DNA of 64,000 nt, from positions 186,001 through 250,000 of the forward strand of contig NZ_NNRM01000022.1 in NCBI RefSeq assembly GCF_002252525.1, given 5' to 3'. The notes under the pieces were generated by a model, which ran no database searches, had not been told where the DNA came from, and saw only the letters and a program-made list of their open reading frames with translations. Positions 1-9,239 of the stretch are shown here, piece by piece (positions within the stretch are counted from its first letter, which is position 1; each line of letters opens with the position of its first letter). The position numbers were made by a program, and so were the translations under genes. Source of the stretch: Brucella pseudogrignonensis (GTDB lineage Bacteria > Pseudomonadota > Alphaproteobacteria > Rhizobiales > Rhizobiaceae).

Positions 1-13
1 AAGTGAGTTACAT

Positions 14-87
14 TGGAGCGGGTAGCGGGAATCGAACCCGCGCATTCAGCTTGGGAAGCTGACAAGCTACCATTACATCATACCCGC
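14..87 (-). tRNA. tRNA-Gly (anticodon CCC)
   Basis: Read on the minus strand this is a 74-nt cloverleaf ending in an encoded CCA. The acceptor stem pairs GCGGGTA with TACCCGC, the T arm contains GGTTCGATTCC, and the anticodon stem TCAGC/GCTGA closes the 7-base loop TTCCCAA. The anticodon is CCC, so it reads GGG glycine codons. Confidence 0.97.
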
Positions 88-283
88 CGCCGTGGTGATA
101 AGGTAACATCAAGTCAGAGCGTTTTCATAATTGAAATTGATGGTATTCGCGACACTCAGTTTGATCCTGGTGCATTCATTAAAAGCCGTAAAAAGAATTC
201 ATCTCGTTTCCCCATTGATATCCGAGAATCCATCGCCATTTCCGGTGTTCGATAATTCAACTTGAATATTCAATGGGTAGTTT

Positions 284-1171
284 ATGGCCATAGCTTCCAA
301 ACGCCGAGCATTGCTGATCGTCAATCCGAAAGCCCGAAATGGTAAAGGGTTCAGCGCTGACATGCGCACGATACTTGAGCGGGGCGGAATATCGCTGGTA
401 GAGAAGACTGCAAAAAGCGACGAAACAATTTCAGATGTCATTCTTGGCAATCGCGATGTTGATTTGGTGATTGTCGGCGGAGGCGACGGTACACTCAATG
501 CAGCCGCAAAAGGACTTATGGAAACGAAACTGCCACTGGCTATTCTGCCCTTAGGTACTGCGAATGACTTTGCTCGTACGATTGGCATCCCCGCAGACCC
601 AACGGAAGCCACGCGCCAATTACTGAATTATCAGCAACTCCCCATCGATCTGGGTGAGGTCAACGGTCATCTCTACTTCAACGTCGCAAGCATCGGTTTT
701 AGTGCTGAATTGGCGCAAAAACTCAGTGCCGATGCCAAGAAGAAATGGGGCAAGCTTGGCTATGCCATCGCCGCTAGCCGTATTCTGATGAGATCCGAGC
801 TTTTCACGGCCTATCTTGAACATGACGGCATAACCGAAAAGATAAAGACGCTTCAGGTGTCGGTTGGAAATGGCAAGTTTTATGGTGGTGGCATGGCTGT
901 CGAAAAAGATGCAGCCATTGACGATGGAAAGCTCGATTTTTATAGCCTTGAAGTCGATCATTGGTGGAAGCTGTTGCGGCTCCTGCCAAGTCTTCGACAG
1001 GGTACCCAGTCCAAATGGGATGATGTGCGCGCATTTCCTACGACGGAAGTTATCATACGCACCAAAAAACCACGCCCGGTGAATACCGATGGCGAGCTCT
1101 CGACCTGGACGCCGGCTCATTTCCGCCTGCACCGCAAAGCAATCGAAGCATACCGGCCAGCATCATTCTAA
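284..1171 (+). CDS. Diacylglycerol kinase family lipid kinase (YegS/DagK-like)
   Basis: This 295-aa soluble protein belongs to the lipid/diacylglycerol kinase catalytic family (YegS/BmrU type), which uses ATP to phosphorylate a lipid hydroxyl at the membrane. The N-terminus carries the family nucleotide-binding stretch LLIVNPKARNGKG, and the GGGDGTLNAAA motif near residue 66 is the ATP-binding glycine loop, followed by LPLGTANDFA. Length is typical. The ATG start is preceded by only a weak ribosome site. It stands alone downstream of the tRNA and no partner gene reveals the true lipid substrate. It is unrelated to the small membrane kinase dgkA found later in the window. Confidence 0.9.
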   Translation: MAIASKRRALLIVNPKARNGKGFSADMRTILERGGISLVEKTAKSDETISDVILGNRDVDLVIVGGGDGTLNAAAKGLMETKLPLAILPLGTANDFARTIGIPADPTEATRQLLNYQQLPIDLGEVNGHLYFNVASIGFSAELAQKLSADAKKKWGKLGYAIAASRILMRSELFTAYLEHDGITEKIKTLQVSVGNGKFYGGGMAVEKDAAIDDGKLDFYSLEVDHWWKLLRLLPSLRQGTQSKWDDVRAFPTTEVIIRTKKPRPVNTDGELSTWTPAHFRLHRKAIEAYRPASF

Positions 1172-1185
1172 GATAAGATAAAAAA

Positions 1186-1208
1186 TGGCCCGCTCTCATA
1201 GAACGGGC
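1186..1208 (-). terminator. Terminator of the 25-aa microprotein gene
   Basis: A GGCCCG/CGGGCC stem with an inner TCT/AGA helix is followed on the minus strand by ATTTTTTA. The T-tract lies on the minus side, so it mainly serves the small minus-strand gene, although it also lies just after the lipid kinase. Confidence 0.65.
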
Positions 1209-1289
1209 CCAATTCATGACGTTAGGTGACTGGCTCGGAGGTCATAAGAGCCGTATAAGTAACGGCTCAACTCCGGGATTGTTCCCGGA

Positions 1290-1367
1290 CTAGAAGAAAA
1301 AGTACCAGATAAACAGCACTACAATAAAAGGCACGCCAAGAAGCCAAAGGATAAGTGCACGGAACAT
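1290..1367 (-). CDS. 25-aa hydrophobic membrane microprotein
   Basis: This is an unannotated 25-codon gene beginning MFRALILWLLGVPFIV and ending in aromatic residues (WYFFF). It is one hydrophobic helix with a single Arg at position 3, as expected of a single-pass inner-membrane microprotein. The start codon has a near-perfect ribosome site (AAGGAG, 7 nt upstream of ATG), and a terminator follows on the same strand. The function is unknown and I do not recognise a named family. Strong translation signals plus a dedicated terminator make it more than a chance frame. Confidence 0.65.
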   Translation of the reverse strand: MFRALILWLLGVPFIVVLFIWYFFF

Positions 1368-1573
1368 TTTGTTTCTCCTTCATGTTGAAAAATCAACGCG
1401 CTAGAAGCACCAAAGTTCCCTGTTCGTTGAGACAGATATTTAACCATCCACAACGACTCAATTGTGGGATTTGCAAAAGCTTTAATGATCCGTCAATAAT
1501 TCGGTGACATCACTAATTCCTAATAGATATTTTCGATCGACTGGTCGTGTGTAGAGTTGCGGGCGTGTGGCGT

Positions 1574-2806
1574 ATGAGTTCGAACCGGTGGCAAAACCGT
1601 GCTGGAAACGTAGAGCTATCGATTAAGCGTGAAAAACGCGGATCGACTGCAATGTTGACATTCATGGCATTAGCCGTGGCTCTCGTGGGTTGTGCGAGCG
1701 CTCCTCAACCGAAGTCATCGAAGAAAAAGCACCCCAAAGAATATTTTGCCGAATCCAAGTACGGCGTCAAAGCCAGCCCCCGAGTTACCAATGTTCAAGG
1801 GAAGCCTCTGCCTCGCGGCGGTGGGCGCAACCAGATCGGTCAACCCTATCAGGTTAAAGGCCGTTGGTATTATCCAAAAGAAAACAAGAACTACGCCTCG
1901 ACAGGCCGCGCCTCTTGGTATGGCAGCGCTTTTCATGGCCGTCTGACCGCCAATGGCGAAATCTACGACATGACGCATCTGACGGCAGCGCATCCAACAA
2001 TGCCGCTGCCAAGTTATGCGCGTGTCACCAACACTTTCAATGGCAGCTCCATCATCGTTCGCGTGAATGATCGTGGGCCATTCGAGCGTGATCGCGTTAT
2101 CGATCTGTCGCAGAAGGCTGCCGAAATGCTGGATTACCAGCATCATGGTACCGCTGATGTGAAGGTTGAATATGTTGGGCGTGCGCCGCTTGATGGGCAG
2201 GATGATGCTTATCTGATGGCGTCTTACCGTTCGGGCAATGGCGATCCTATCGGACAGCCAGCCACGGGCGTCATGATGGCCATGAATGCGCCGACACCAA
2301 CACCTGCGGGTATCGCAGCCATGCCGGTTCCACAATCTTCGCCATTTGAAGTTAATCCCGCTTATGGCGATGGTGAAATGCCGTTGCTTCCTGCCAACGT
2401 TCCAGTTCCATCGCAGCGTCCGGCTGGCAGCTTTGGCGTTGCCACAGCAGCGCGTATTGGCGGTCTTGGCTATGCGTCGGATCGCCTGGCTGCATCAGCC
2501 TATGCAGAAGAGCGTACCTATGGCAGCATCCTGACAGCAAACGCTGTTTCCGATGCATGGAAGCGTCGCAATACGGAAGATCAGCGTGAATATGTCGAAA
2601 TCGGCATGTTTAATTCGCTGGAAGATGCGATGAAGCTCGAAAAATCTCTGCCTCGCTCTGCGCGCGTAACGCGCACAAAAATACCGACAGAGCAGGGTGA
2701 TATTTACGAGCTGACAGCTTTTGCCGAAAAGGGCAATAACGACGATCTGCTTCGCGCTGCATGGAAGGCTGGAGCGACCGACGCCTTTGTCGTTCGTGCG
2801 GACTGA
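1574..2806 (+). CDS. rlpA: RlpA-family septal/peptidoglycan lipoprotein with SPOR-like C-terminus
   Basis: A 410-aa lipoprotein of the RlpA family, which are lytic transglycosylases or peptidoglycan-binding proteins acting on denuded glycans at division sites. The N-terminus has a basic region (KREKR) and a lipobox LVGC with Cys40. The double-psi beta-barrel covers roughly residues 110-200, with GRASWYGSAFHGRLTANGE and VRVNDRGPF. The middle is Pro/Ala-rich and the last ~75 residues resemble a SPOR domain. An in-frame GTG at 1547 exists, but ATG 1574 gives a normal lipoprotein signal. It lies just upstream of a PBP5-like gene, suggesting a cell-wall pair. Confidence 0.9.
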   Translation: MSSNRWQNRAGNVELSIKREKRGSTAMLTFMALAVALVGCASAPQPKSSKKKHPKEYFAESKYGVKASPRVTNVQGKPLPRGGGRNQIGQPYQVKGRWYYPKENKNYASTGRASWYGSAFHGRLTANGEIYDMTHLTAAHPTMPLPSYARVTNTFNGSSIIVRVNDRGPFERDRVIDLSQKAAEMLDYQHHGTADVKVEYVGRAPLDGQDDAYLMASYRSGNGDPIGQPATGVMMAMNAPTPTPAGIAAMPVPQSSPFEVNPAYGDGEMPLLPANVPVPSQRPAGSFGVATAARIGGLGYASDRLAASAYAEERTYGSILTANAVSDAWKRRNTEDQREYVEIGMFNSLEDAMKLEKSLPRSARVTRTKIPTEQGDIYELTAFAEKGNNDDLLRAAWKAGATDAFVVRAD

Positions 2807-2861
2807 TTTCGGCCAGAAACGCCGCGTAGCTTCGTCAAAGAAGAAGCATGACGGGTGTAAG

Positions 2862-4046
2862 ATGGGGCGTTTCTCGATAAGCATAAAGCTTGCATCGGCG
2901 GTTGCCGCTGCTGTTTTAATAGCCGCACCGAGCTATGCGCAGACGGTGCAGGCAGGCTTTGCAACGAAAGCGCCACAGGTGCTTTTGTTAGACGACAAGA
3001 GCGGCACAGTCCTTCTTTCAAAAAATCCGGATATGAAAGTCCCACCGGCATCGCTTGCCAAGCTGATGACGGCTGAAGTTGTCTTTGAGGCGCTTGAAAA
3101 AGGCAAAACGACACTCGAAACGACCTATCCGGTTACTGAGTATGCCTGGCGTACCGGCGGGGCGCCGTCCGGCACATCGACCATGTTCGCTGCCATCAAA
3201 TCCACCCCGACCGTTGCTGATCTTCTTCAGGGCATGATCGTGCAGGCGGCCAATGATGGCGCCATCATTCTCGCCGAAGGCCTGTCTGGTAGTGAAGGTG
3301 CTTTTGCTCAAGCAATGAATGAGCGTGCGAAAGAGCTTGGTTTGACTAGCTCGAATTTCGTGAACTCCACCGGATTACCCGCTCCCGGACAAACGGTGAC
3401 GCTGTCGGACCTGATAAAACTCGCGCGCCACATCCACAGCGCTCATCCGGAACGCTATAAATATTACGCGCAAGAAGCGTTTACCTGGAACAAGATCATG
3501 CAGCGCAATCGAAACCCGCTTTTGCGGCTCGATATCGGTGCTGATGGCATGGGAACGGGTTACACTGAAGCGTCCGGTTATGCGCTTGTTGGATCGGCCG
3601 AACAGAACGGGCGTCGGCTTTTCCTGGCGATGAGTGGTCTAACAAGCATTAAAGAGCGTGAAGAAGAGGCCAAAAAGCTCATTCAGTGGGGTATGACTTC
3701 ATTCGATACGGTCGATATTTATGCGGCTAATGAAGAGATCAGCACGGCGCAGGTTTTTGGTGGTTCGGCGTCCAGTGTTCCGCTGAAAGTGAAAGATGGC
3801 GTTGAATTGTTGCTCCCCAAGGAAGGGCGCGACAAGCTAAAAGCGCGTATTACATATCAGGGACCGCTCAGTGCACCTGTTTTAGCCAATACTGAGGTCG
3901 GGACGCTGCAGTTTGAACTGAATGGCAATGTCGTTCAGCAAATGCCACTTTACACGGCGCAGGAAGTACCTGTTGGTACGCTATCGCAGCGAGCCATGAG
4001 CGCAGTCATGGAACTCTCCACCGGTTGGTTGAGGAAGTATCTTTAA
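2862..4046 (+). CDS. D-alanyl-D-alanine carboxypeptidase family protein with degenerate motifs
   Basis: A 394-aa exported protein of the PBP5/DacA serine-peptidase family (S11), which normally trims the terminal D-Ala from peptidoglycan stem peptides. A signal peptide runs to about Ala26 (PSYAQ). The nucleophile motif S64-L-A-K67 is intact. The second motif, normally SxN, reads A129-A-N131, and the third, normally KTG, reads G231-T-G233 (GADGMGTGYTEASGY). The C-terminal beta-rich domain is present. The start ATG at 2862 places the signal peptide correctly; the open frame extends further upstream inside rlpA. Activity may be altered or lost, or this may be a conserved rhizobial subclass. Confidence 0.88.
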   Translation: MGRFSISIKLASAVAAAVLIAAPSYAQTVQAGFATKAPQVLLLDDKSGTVLLSKNPDMKVPPASLAKLMTAEVVFEALEKGKTTLETTYPVTEYAWRTGGAPSGTSTMFAAIKSTPTVADLLQGMIVQAANDGAIILAEGLSGSEGAFAQAMNERAKELGLTSSNFVNSTGLPAPGQTVTLSDLIKLARHIHSAHPERYKYYAQEAFTWNKIMQRNRNPLLRLDIGADGMGTGYTEASGYALVGSAEQNGRRLFLAMSGLTSIKEREEEAKKLIQWGMTSFDTVDIYAANEEISTAQVFGGSASSVPLKVKDGVELLLPKEGRDKLKARITYQGPLSAPVLANTEVGTLQFELNGNVVQQMPLYTAQEVPVGTLSQRAMSAVMELSTGWLRKYL

Positions 4047-4093
4047 CGCGCATCCCGAAAAGTGCGTACCGGTTTTCGGATGTGATGCGCGTT
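4045..4093 (+). repeat. REP-like palindromic element, copy 1
   Basis: Outer arms AACGCGCATC/GATGCGCGTT pair perfectly, and inner arms CCGAAAA/TTTTCGG also pair. It begins inside the stop codon of the preceding gene. This pattern is the common palindromic intergenic repeat of Brucella and rhizobia; a decayed relative is at 14863. Confidence 0.75.
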
Positions 4094-4223
4094 AGAAGAG
4101 ATATTTGACGTGCCGATCTGATGTAATCGTTCAAAAGCGGTCCAGATACTCGACCTTGCGAACAAACGCCGCTAAATAGATTAGGAGCCTGAACAGGCGA
4201 TAATTCAGTTTGCGGAAGTCAAT

Positions 4224-4868
4224 TTGACCGGATTATTCATTACATTCGAGGGTGGGGAAGGCGCGGGTAAATCGACCCAGATCGCCTTGCTGGCAGAGCA
4301 TTTGCGCGCTCTTGGGCTTGATCCATTGATAACACGCGAACCCGGTGGTTCTGCGGGTGCAGAGGCTGTTCGCCATGTGATTCTGAGCGGTAATGCCGAA
4401 AACTATGGTCCGGCCATGGAAGCATTGCTGTTTGCCGCCGCGCGTGCCGATCATGTTGATCAGCTGATCCGTCCTGCGCTTGCTGAAAACCGCATTGTGC
4501 TTTGCGACCGCTTCATCGATTCGAGCCGCGCCTATCAGGGTGTTACAGGCAATCTCAATGCCACCTATATGGCGGCGATTGAGCGTATCGCCATCGACGG
4601 TGCCATGCCTGATCTCACGATCATTCTCGATATTCCTGCGGAAAAAGGTCTTTCACGAGCCAACAAGCGGCGAGGGGCTGACGTGGCGGATCGTTTCGAG
4701 AAAGAAGCGATTGCCGTGCATGAAGCGCGCCGTCAGGCGTTTCTTGCCATTGCAAAAGCTGAACCCGACCGCTGCAGTGTCGTCGATGCGGACCGCGCTC
4801 AAGATGTAATTTCTGCCGACATCATCGCCATCGCTGATGAAATTTTGAAGAAAAGAGGTCTTCTGTGA
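4224..4868 (+). CDS. tmk: Thymidylate kinase
   Basis: This 214-aa cytoplasmic enzyme phosphorylates dTMP to dTDP. The P-loop GGEGAGKST is at residues 10-18, the DR(Y/F) motif appears as [13 protein letters not shown], and the lid region has [11 protein letters not shown]. Length is normal. Translation starts at TTG (4224) with CGGAAG a few bases upstream. The stop overlaps the GTG of holB, so the two are translationally coupled, a widely conserved arrangement. Confidence 0.96.
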   Translation: MTGLFITFEGGEGAGKSTQIALLAEHLRALGLDPLITREPGGSAGAEAVRHVILSGNAENYGPAMEALLFAAARADHVDQLIRPALAENRIVLCDRFIDSSRAYQGVTGNLNATYMAAIERIAIDGAMPDLTIILDIPAEKGLSRANKRRGADVADRFEKEAIAVHEARRQAFLAIAKAEPDRCSVVDADRAQDVISADIIAIADEILKKRGLL

Positions 4869-5941
4869 TCGAAGAACTCGATGTCCCAAAAGCCCATGAT
4901 TCCATTGAGGGTGTCGCCGAACCGGCGGCAAGCGACTTTCTCACCGGCCATAGTGAAATCGCGGCTTTTCTCGCACAGGCCTATCGCGAAGGCCGTATGC
5001 ATCATGCGCTGCTTTTTGAGGGCGAGCAGGGTATAGGCAAGGCAACGCTGGGCTTTCATCTGGCAGGCCATATGCTGGCCAATGCAGATCAGGCACTTGC
5101 CCCTGAAACTATCGGCGTACCTGATTTCAGTAAGCCACTCTGGCGACAGATCGCAGGCGGTATGCATCCAGCTGTGCTGCATATCAACCGCCCCTTTGAT
5201 CAGAAGACTGGCAAGTTTAAAACCGGTATTCCCGTTGAGGAAATTCGCCGTGTTACCCATTTTCTGACCCGCACGGCATCGGACGGCGCATGGCGTATAG
5301 TAATTGTCGATCCCGCAGACGACATGAACCGCAACGCTGCCAATGCGCTTCTCAAAACGCTGGAAGAGCCGCCAGCCCGCGCAATCTTCATTCTGATTTC
5401 GCATTCGTCGGGGCGATTATTGCCGACGATCCGTTCACGCTGCCAGAGCATCCAGTTCAAGCCACTTGCGGATGAGCCACTCACCAATGCATTGGAACAT
5501 ATCGGGCCGAGCGTTGGCCTTGATGCGGGTGACATCACGCCAGCGCTGCTCACGCGTTCAGAAGGCAGCGTGCGCAAGGCGCTGCTGCTTGTGGCGCATG
5601 GTGGGCTGGAAATATCCGATACGGTTGATGCCATCTTGCAGGGACAGAATTTCGACCTGCCGAAAGCACAGGCGCTATCAGGTGTTCTCAATGGCCGTGA
5701 GGCGGAGGTTCAATATGAGCTGTTCCGCGATTATCTCATGAGCCGGATCGCCGATGAAGCTCGCCGCTATGCAGATTCGGGCCAGCTGCGCGAAGCCGAT
5801 CAGTGGTCACGCTACTGGAGCGAACTGACACGCGAAATTTTCAATGCCGAGACCTATAATCTCGACCGCAAGCAGGCCGTTATGATCCTTTTGGAAAAAA
5901 CGCATCGCGCTTTTCGATCTGGCGTGCCTCCGCTTACGTGA
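4865..5941 (+). CDS. holB: DNA polymerase III subunit delta'
   Basis: A 358-aa clamp-loader subunit (AAA+ fold) that helps load the beta sliding clamp during replication. The N-terminal region has a P-loop-like [10 protein letters not shown] around residues 52-61 and the HHALLFEG lead-in, followed by [21 protein letters not shown], the hallmark sensor segment of delta' and gamma/tau proteins, and [15 protein letters not shown]. It begins at GTG overlapping the tmk stop codon by four bases (GTGA). Confidence 0.95.
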   Translation: MIEELDVPKAHDSIEGVAEPAASDFLTGHSEIAAFLAQAYREGRMHHALLFEGEQGIGKATLGFHLAGHMLANADQALAPETIGVPDFSKPLWRQIAGGMHPAVLHINRPFDQKTGKFKTGIPVEEIRRVTHFLTRTASDGAWRIVIVDPADDMNRNAANALLKTLEEPPARAIFILISHSSGRLLPTIRSRCQSIQFKPLADEPLTNALEHIGPSVGLDAGDITPALLTRSEGSVRKALLLVAHGGLEISDTVDAILQGQNFDLPKAQALSGVLNGREAEVQYELFRDYLMSRIADEARRYADSGQLREADQWSRYWSELTREIFNAETYNLDRKQAVMILLEKTHRAFRSGVPPLT

Positions 5942-6013
5942 CATGCCGACTTAGTTGCGTTATGTCACCGCTAACGTTTTTTAAACATCACACTTGAAGA
6001 AGCCGGATTTCTG

Positions 6014-7561
6014 ATGAGCCGCGAAAAATTCTACATCACCACCGCGATTGCTTACCCGAATGGCAAGCCGCATATCGGCCATGCTTATGAGTTGATTGCG
6101 ACCGATGCCATGGCGCGTTTTCAGCGTCTGGATGGCAAGGACGTTCACTTCCTGACCGGCTCGGATGAACACGGCATCAAGATGTTGCAGAGCGCGCGCA
6201 AGGAAGGCATCACGCCCCGCGAACTCGCAGATCGCAACACGGCTGCTTTCCAGCGCATGGGTGAGTTTCTGAACAGCTCGCACGACGATTATATCCGCAC
6301 CTCGGAAGAGCGTCACTACAAGGCCAGTCAGGCAATCTGGCAGGCAATGTCGGCCAATGGCGATATTTATAAGGGCGGTTATGCGGGCTGGTATTCAGTT
6401 CGTGATGAAGCCTACTACGGCGAAGAAGAAACTGAGGTGCGCGGCGACAATGTTCGCTACGGTCCACAGGGCACGCCGGTCGAATGGGTTGAAGAAGAAA
6501 GCTATTTCTTCCGCCTGTCGAATTATCAGGACAAGCTCCTTGAACTCTATGAAAACAATCCCGGCTTCATCATGCCTGCGGAGCGTCGCAACGAGATCGT
6601 TAGCTTCGTAAAGTCGGGCCTGAAGGATCTGTCAATTTCGCGCACAACGTTCGACTGGGGTATTCCTGTTCCGGGCGATGAAAAGCACGTCATGTATGTG
6701 TGGGTCGATGCGTTGACCAACTATATTACCGCTCTCGGTTATCCTGATACGACTGACGAGAAGTGGGCTTACTGGCCTGCGGATGCGCATATTATCGGCA
6801 AGGATATTTCGCGTTTCCACGCGGTTTACTGGCCTGCATTCCTGATGTCGGCAGGCGTTCCGCTGCCGAAGCGTGTATTCGCGCATGGCTTCCTGTTCAA
6901 TCGCGGTGAAAAAATGTCGAAGTCTCTCGGCAATGTCATCGATCCGTTTGAACTGGTCCAGCGCTACGGCCTTGATCAGCTGCGTTACTTCCTGATGCGT
7001 GAAGTGCCGTTCGGTCAGGATGGCAGCTACAGTCACGATGCAATCGTCAACCGCACCAATGCCGATCTCGCCAATGATCTTGGCAACCTCGCACAACGTT
7101 CGCTGTCGATGATTGCAAAGAACTGCGAAGGCAAGGTTCCGGTTCCGGCTGCATTCACGGATGCCGATAAGGCCATTCTCGATCAGGCTGATGCTGCATT
7201 GGAAACCGCACGTAAGGCCGTCGGTGATCAGGCATTGCACATCGCGCTCGGCGCTATCTTTGCCGTTGTTGCAGAAGCAAACCGTTACTTTGCGGGGCAG
7301 GAGCCTTGGGCACTACGCAAGACTGACATGGAACGCATGGGCACAGTGCTCTATGTGACGGCAGAAGTGATCCGCCGTGTTGGCATCATGGTTCAGCCTT
7401 TCATTCCGCAGTCGGCAGAAAAGCTGCTCGATATTCTGGCAATCCCGGCAGACAAGCGTCAGTTCTCTGACGTTGCAGCAAGCCCGCTCGTTGGCGGCGC
7501 AGAACTGCCTGCACCGCAGCCGGTTTTCCCGCGCTATGTGGAAGCGGAAGAACAGAACTGA
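6014..7561 (+). CDS. metG: Methionine--tRNA ligase
   Basis: A 515-aa class I aminoacyl-tRNA synthetase charging tRNA-Met. The HIGH-type motif appears as [12 protein letters not shown] near residue 15 and the KMSKS loop as [14 protein letters not shown] near residue 300. The anticodon-binding helical domain follows. There is no C-terminal tRNA-binding (EMAP/Trbp111-like) extension, matching the short MetG form. It follows holB by about 70 bp and runs into tatD with only seven bases between, so it is probably part of one transcript. Confidence 0.97.
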   Translation: MSREKFYITTAIAYPNGKPHIGHAYELIATDAMARFQRLDGKDVHFLTGSDEHGIKMLQSARKEGITPRELADRNTAAFQRMGEFLNSSHDDYIRTSEERHYKASQAIWQAMSANGDIYKGGYAGWYSVRDEAYYGEEETEVRGDNVRYGPQGTPVEWVEEESYFFRLSNYQDKLLELYENNPGFIMPAERRNEIVSFVKSGLKDLSISRTTFDWGIPVPGDEKHVMYVWVDALTNYITALGYPDTTDEKWAYWPADAHIIGKDISRFHAVYWPAFLMSAGVPLPKRVFAHGFLFNRGEKMSKSLGNVIDPFELVQRYGLDQLRYFLMREVPFGQDGSYSHDAIVNRTNADLANDLGNLAQRSLSMIAKNCEGKVPVPAAFTDADKAILDQADAALETARKAVGDQALHIALGAIFAVVAEANRYFAGQEPWALRKTDMERMGTVLYVTAEVIRRVGIMVQPFIPQSAEKLLDILAIPADKRQFSDVAASPLVGGAELPAPQPVFPRYVEAEEQN

Positions 7562-7568
7562 GCTGAAT

Positions 7569-8357
7569 ATGCTGGTTGATAGTCACTGCCATCTAGACTT
7601 TGCGGACTTCGAGCCCGAGCGCGACGCTATTGTAAACCGCGCGCTCGAGGCTGGCATCAAACGCATGGTCACGATTTCGACGCGAGTACGCAAGTTCGAT
7701 ACGATCCTCGCACTGACCAAGAAATATGATTCAGTCTATTGTTCGGTTGGTACGCATCCGAACAATGCACATGAAGAACTGGATGTTACTGCCGATGATC
7801 TCGTGCGGCTGGCAGAGCATACGAAAGTTGTCGCCATAGGCGAGGCGGGGCTTGATTATCATTATGATTATGCGCCGCCAGAAGCCCAACGTCAGGGCTT
7901 CCTCGTGCATATTGAAGCTGCACGTCGTACGCAGTTGCCGCTTGTGATCCACGCACGCAGCGCGGATCAGGACATGGCTGACATTCTAGAATCTGAGACA
8001 GCGAAGGGTGCATTTCCCTTCATCCTGCATTGCTTTTCGTCAGGGCGCGCTCTGGCCGAAAAGGGCGTCGAGCTGGGCGGCTACGTGTCATTCTCGGGCA
8101 TTCTGACTTTTAAGAACTCGGCTGATATTCGCGAAATTGCACAGATAGTTCCGCGTGATCGTTTGCTGGTTGAGACTGATGCGCCTTATCTCGCGCCTAT
8201 GCCGCATCGCGGCCAGCGCAATGAGCCTTCATTCGTGCAGCACACAGCAGCCGTGTTGGCTGAAACGATTGGTGTAAGCCGCGAAGAAATCGCTGACATT
8301 ACCAGCGAAAATGTCTTCCGGCTTTTCTCCAAAATGCCAAAGCCTGCCGGGGAATAA
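7569..8357 (+). CDS. tatD: TatD family metal-dependent hydrolase (DNase)
   Basis: A 262-aa TIM-barrel metal-dependent hydrolase of the TatD family, with deoxyribonuclease activity reported for members. The N-terminal metal motif SHCHLDF (residues 4-10), the GEAGLDYHYD segment, VIHAR, HCFSSG and the late VETDAPYLAP motif are all present. The start ATG 7569 lies just after the metG stop; the frame is open further upstream but only inside metG. The metG-tatD-MBL hydrolase order is conserved in many alphaproteobacteria. Confidence 0.93.
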   Translation: MLVDSHCHLDFADFEPERDAIVNRALEAGIKRMVTISTRVRKFDTILALTKKYDSVYCSVGTHPNNAHEELDVTADDLVRLAEHTKVVAIGEAGLDYHYDYAPPEAQRQGFLVHIEAARRTQLPLVIHARSADQDMADILESETAKGAFPFILHCFSSGRALAEKGVELGGYVSFSGILTFKNSADIREIAQIVPRDRLLVETDAPYLAPMPHRGQRNEPSFVQHTAAVLAETIGVSREEIADITSENVFRLFSKMPKPAGE

Positions 8358-8362
8358 TCATC

Positions 8363-9181
8363 GTGGTATCGCCTCGCAATTGTCTGCGTTTCACAATTCT
8401 CGGGTGCGGTTCGTCTCCCGGTGTGCCACGCATCAATGGTGATTGGGGCAACTGCGATCCCAAAAATCCAAAGAACAAGCGCCGCCGCGCGGCTTTGCTT
8501 GTTGAACGGTTCGACGCCGACGGGAACAGCACGGTCGTTGTTATCGACACGGGCCCGAATTTCCGGGACCAGATGATTGATGCCAACGTGCCGTCGCTTG
8601 ACGCTGCCGTCTATACGCATCCCCATGCCGACCATATCCACGGCATCGATGACTTACGAACCTATGTCGTTGAAAACCGTCGACTGATGGATGTGTATGC
8701 CAACCGGCTGACACGCAACCGCCTGTTTGAAGCCTTCGGCTATTGTTTTGAGACGCCAGTGGGATCGAGCTATCCGCCGATCCTTTCGATGCATGATATC
8801 ATGGCAGAAACAGCATTCTCGATCACGGGTGCGGGCGGGTCGATCCGCTTTGAGCCATTTATGCAGGTGCATGGCGATATTGAATCGCTTGGCTTCCGCA
8901 TTGGCAATGTCGCTTACTGCACGGATGTCAGCGCGTTTCCGGATGAGAGCCTGAAATATATCCGCCATGCCGATGTGCTGATTATTGGTGCGCTGCAATA
9001 TCGCCCGCATCCAAGCCATTTCTCGTTAGAACAGGCGTTGGAATGGATCGAATTCTTCGGACCAAAACGCGCAATCCTGACGCATATGCATGTGCCGCTC
9101 GATTACGACACGGTTATGCGGGACACGCCTGATCACGTAGAACCCGGCTATGACGGGTTAAGATTTGAAGTGCCTCTTTAG
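8363..9181 (+). CDS. MBL-fold metallo-hydrolase (PhnP-like)
   Basis: A 272-aa metallo-beta-lactamase-fold hydrolase. The HxHxDH zinc motif reads THPHADHIHGIDDLR, preceded by VVVIDTGPNFRDQ and followed by late histidine motifs HPSHFS and LTHMH. The opening TILGCGSSPGVPR is typical of PhnP-like phosphodiesterases and RNase Z relatives. The substrate cannot be told from sequence. The GTG start lies five bases after tatD, and the gene ends the metG operon at a strong terminator. Confidence 0.88.
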   Translation: MVSPRNCLRFTILGCGSSPGVPRINGDWGNCDPKNPKNKRRRAALLVERFDADGNSTVVVIDTGPNFRDQMIDANVPSLDAAVYTHPHADHIHGIDDLRTYVVENRRLMDVYANRLTRNRLFEAFGYCFETPVGSSYPPILSMHDIMAETAFSITGAGGSIRFEPFMQVHGDIESLGFRIGNVAYCTDVSAFPDESLKYIRHADVLIIGALQYRPHPSHFSLEQALEWIEFFGPKRAILTHMHVPLDYDTVMRDTPDHVEPGYDGLRFEVPL

Positions 9182-9184
9182 TAA

Positions 9185-9221
9185 GAAAAAGCCCGCTGTG
9201 AAATTCGCAGCGGGCTTTTTT
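9185..9221. terminator. Bidirectional terminator between the MBL hydrolase and ndvA
   Basis: Stem GCCCGCTG/CAGCGGGC with A5 on one side and T6 on the other, placed between two convergent genes, so it can stop transcription from both directions. Confidence 0.93.
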
Positions 9222-9239
9222 CATTGATACGCAACGGTA

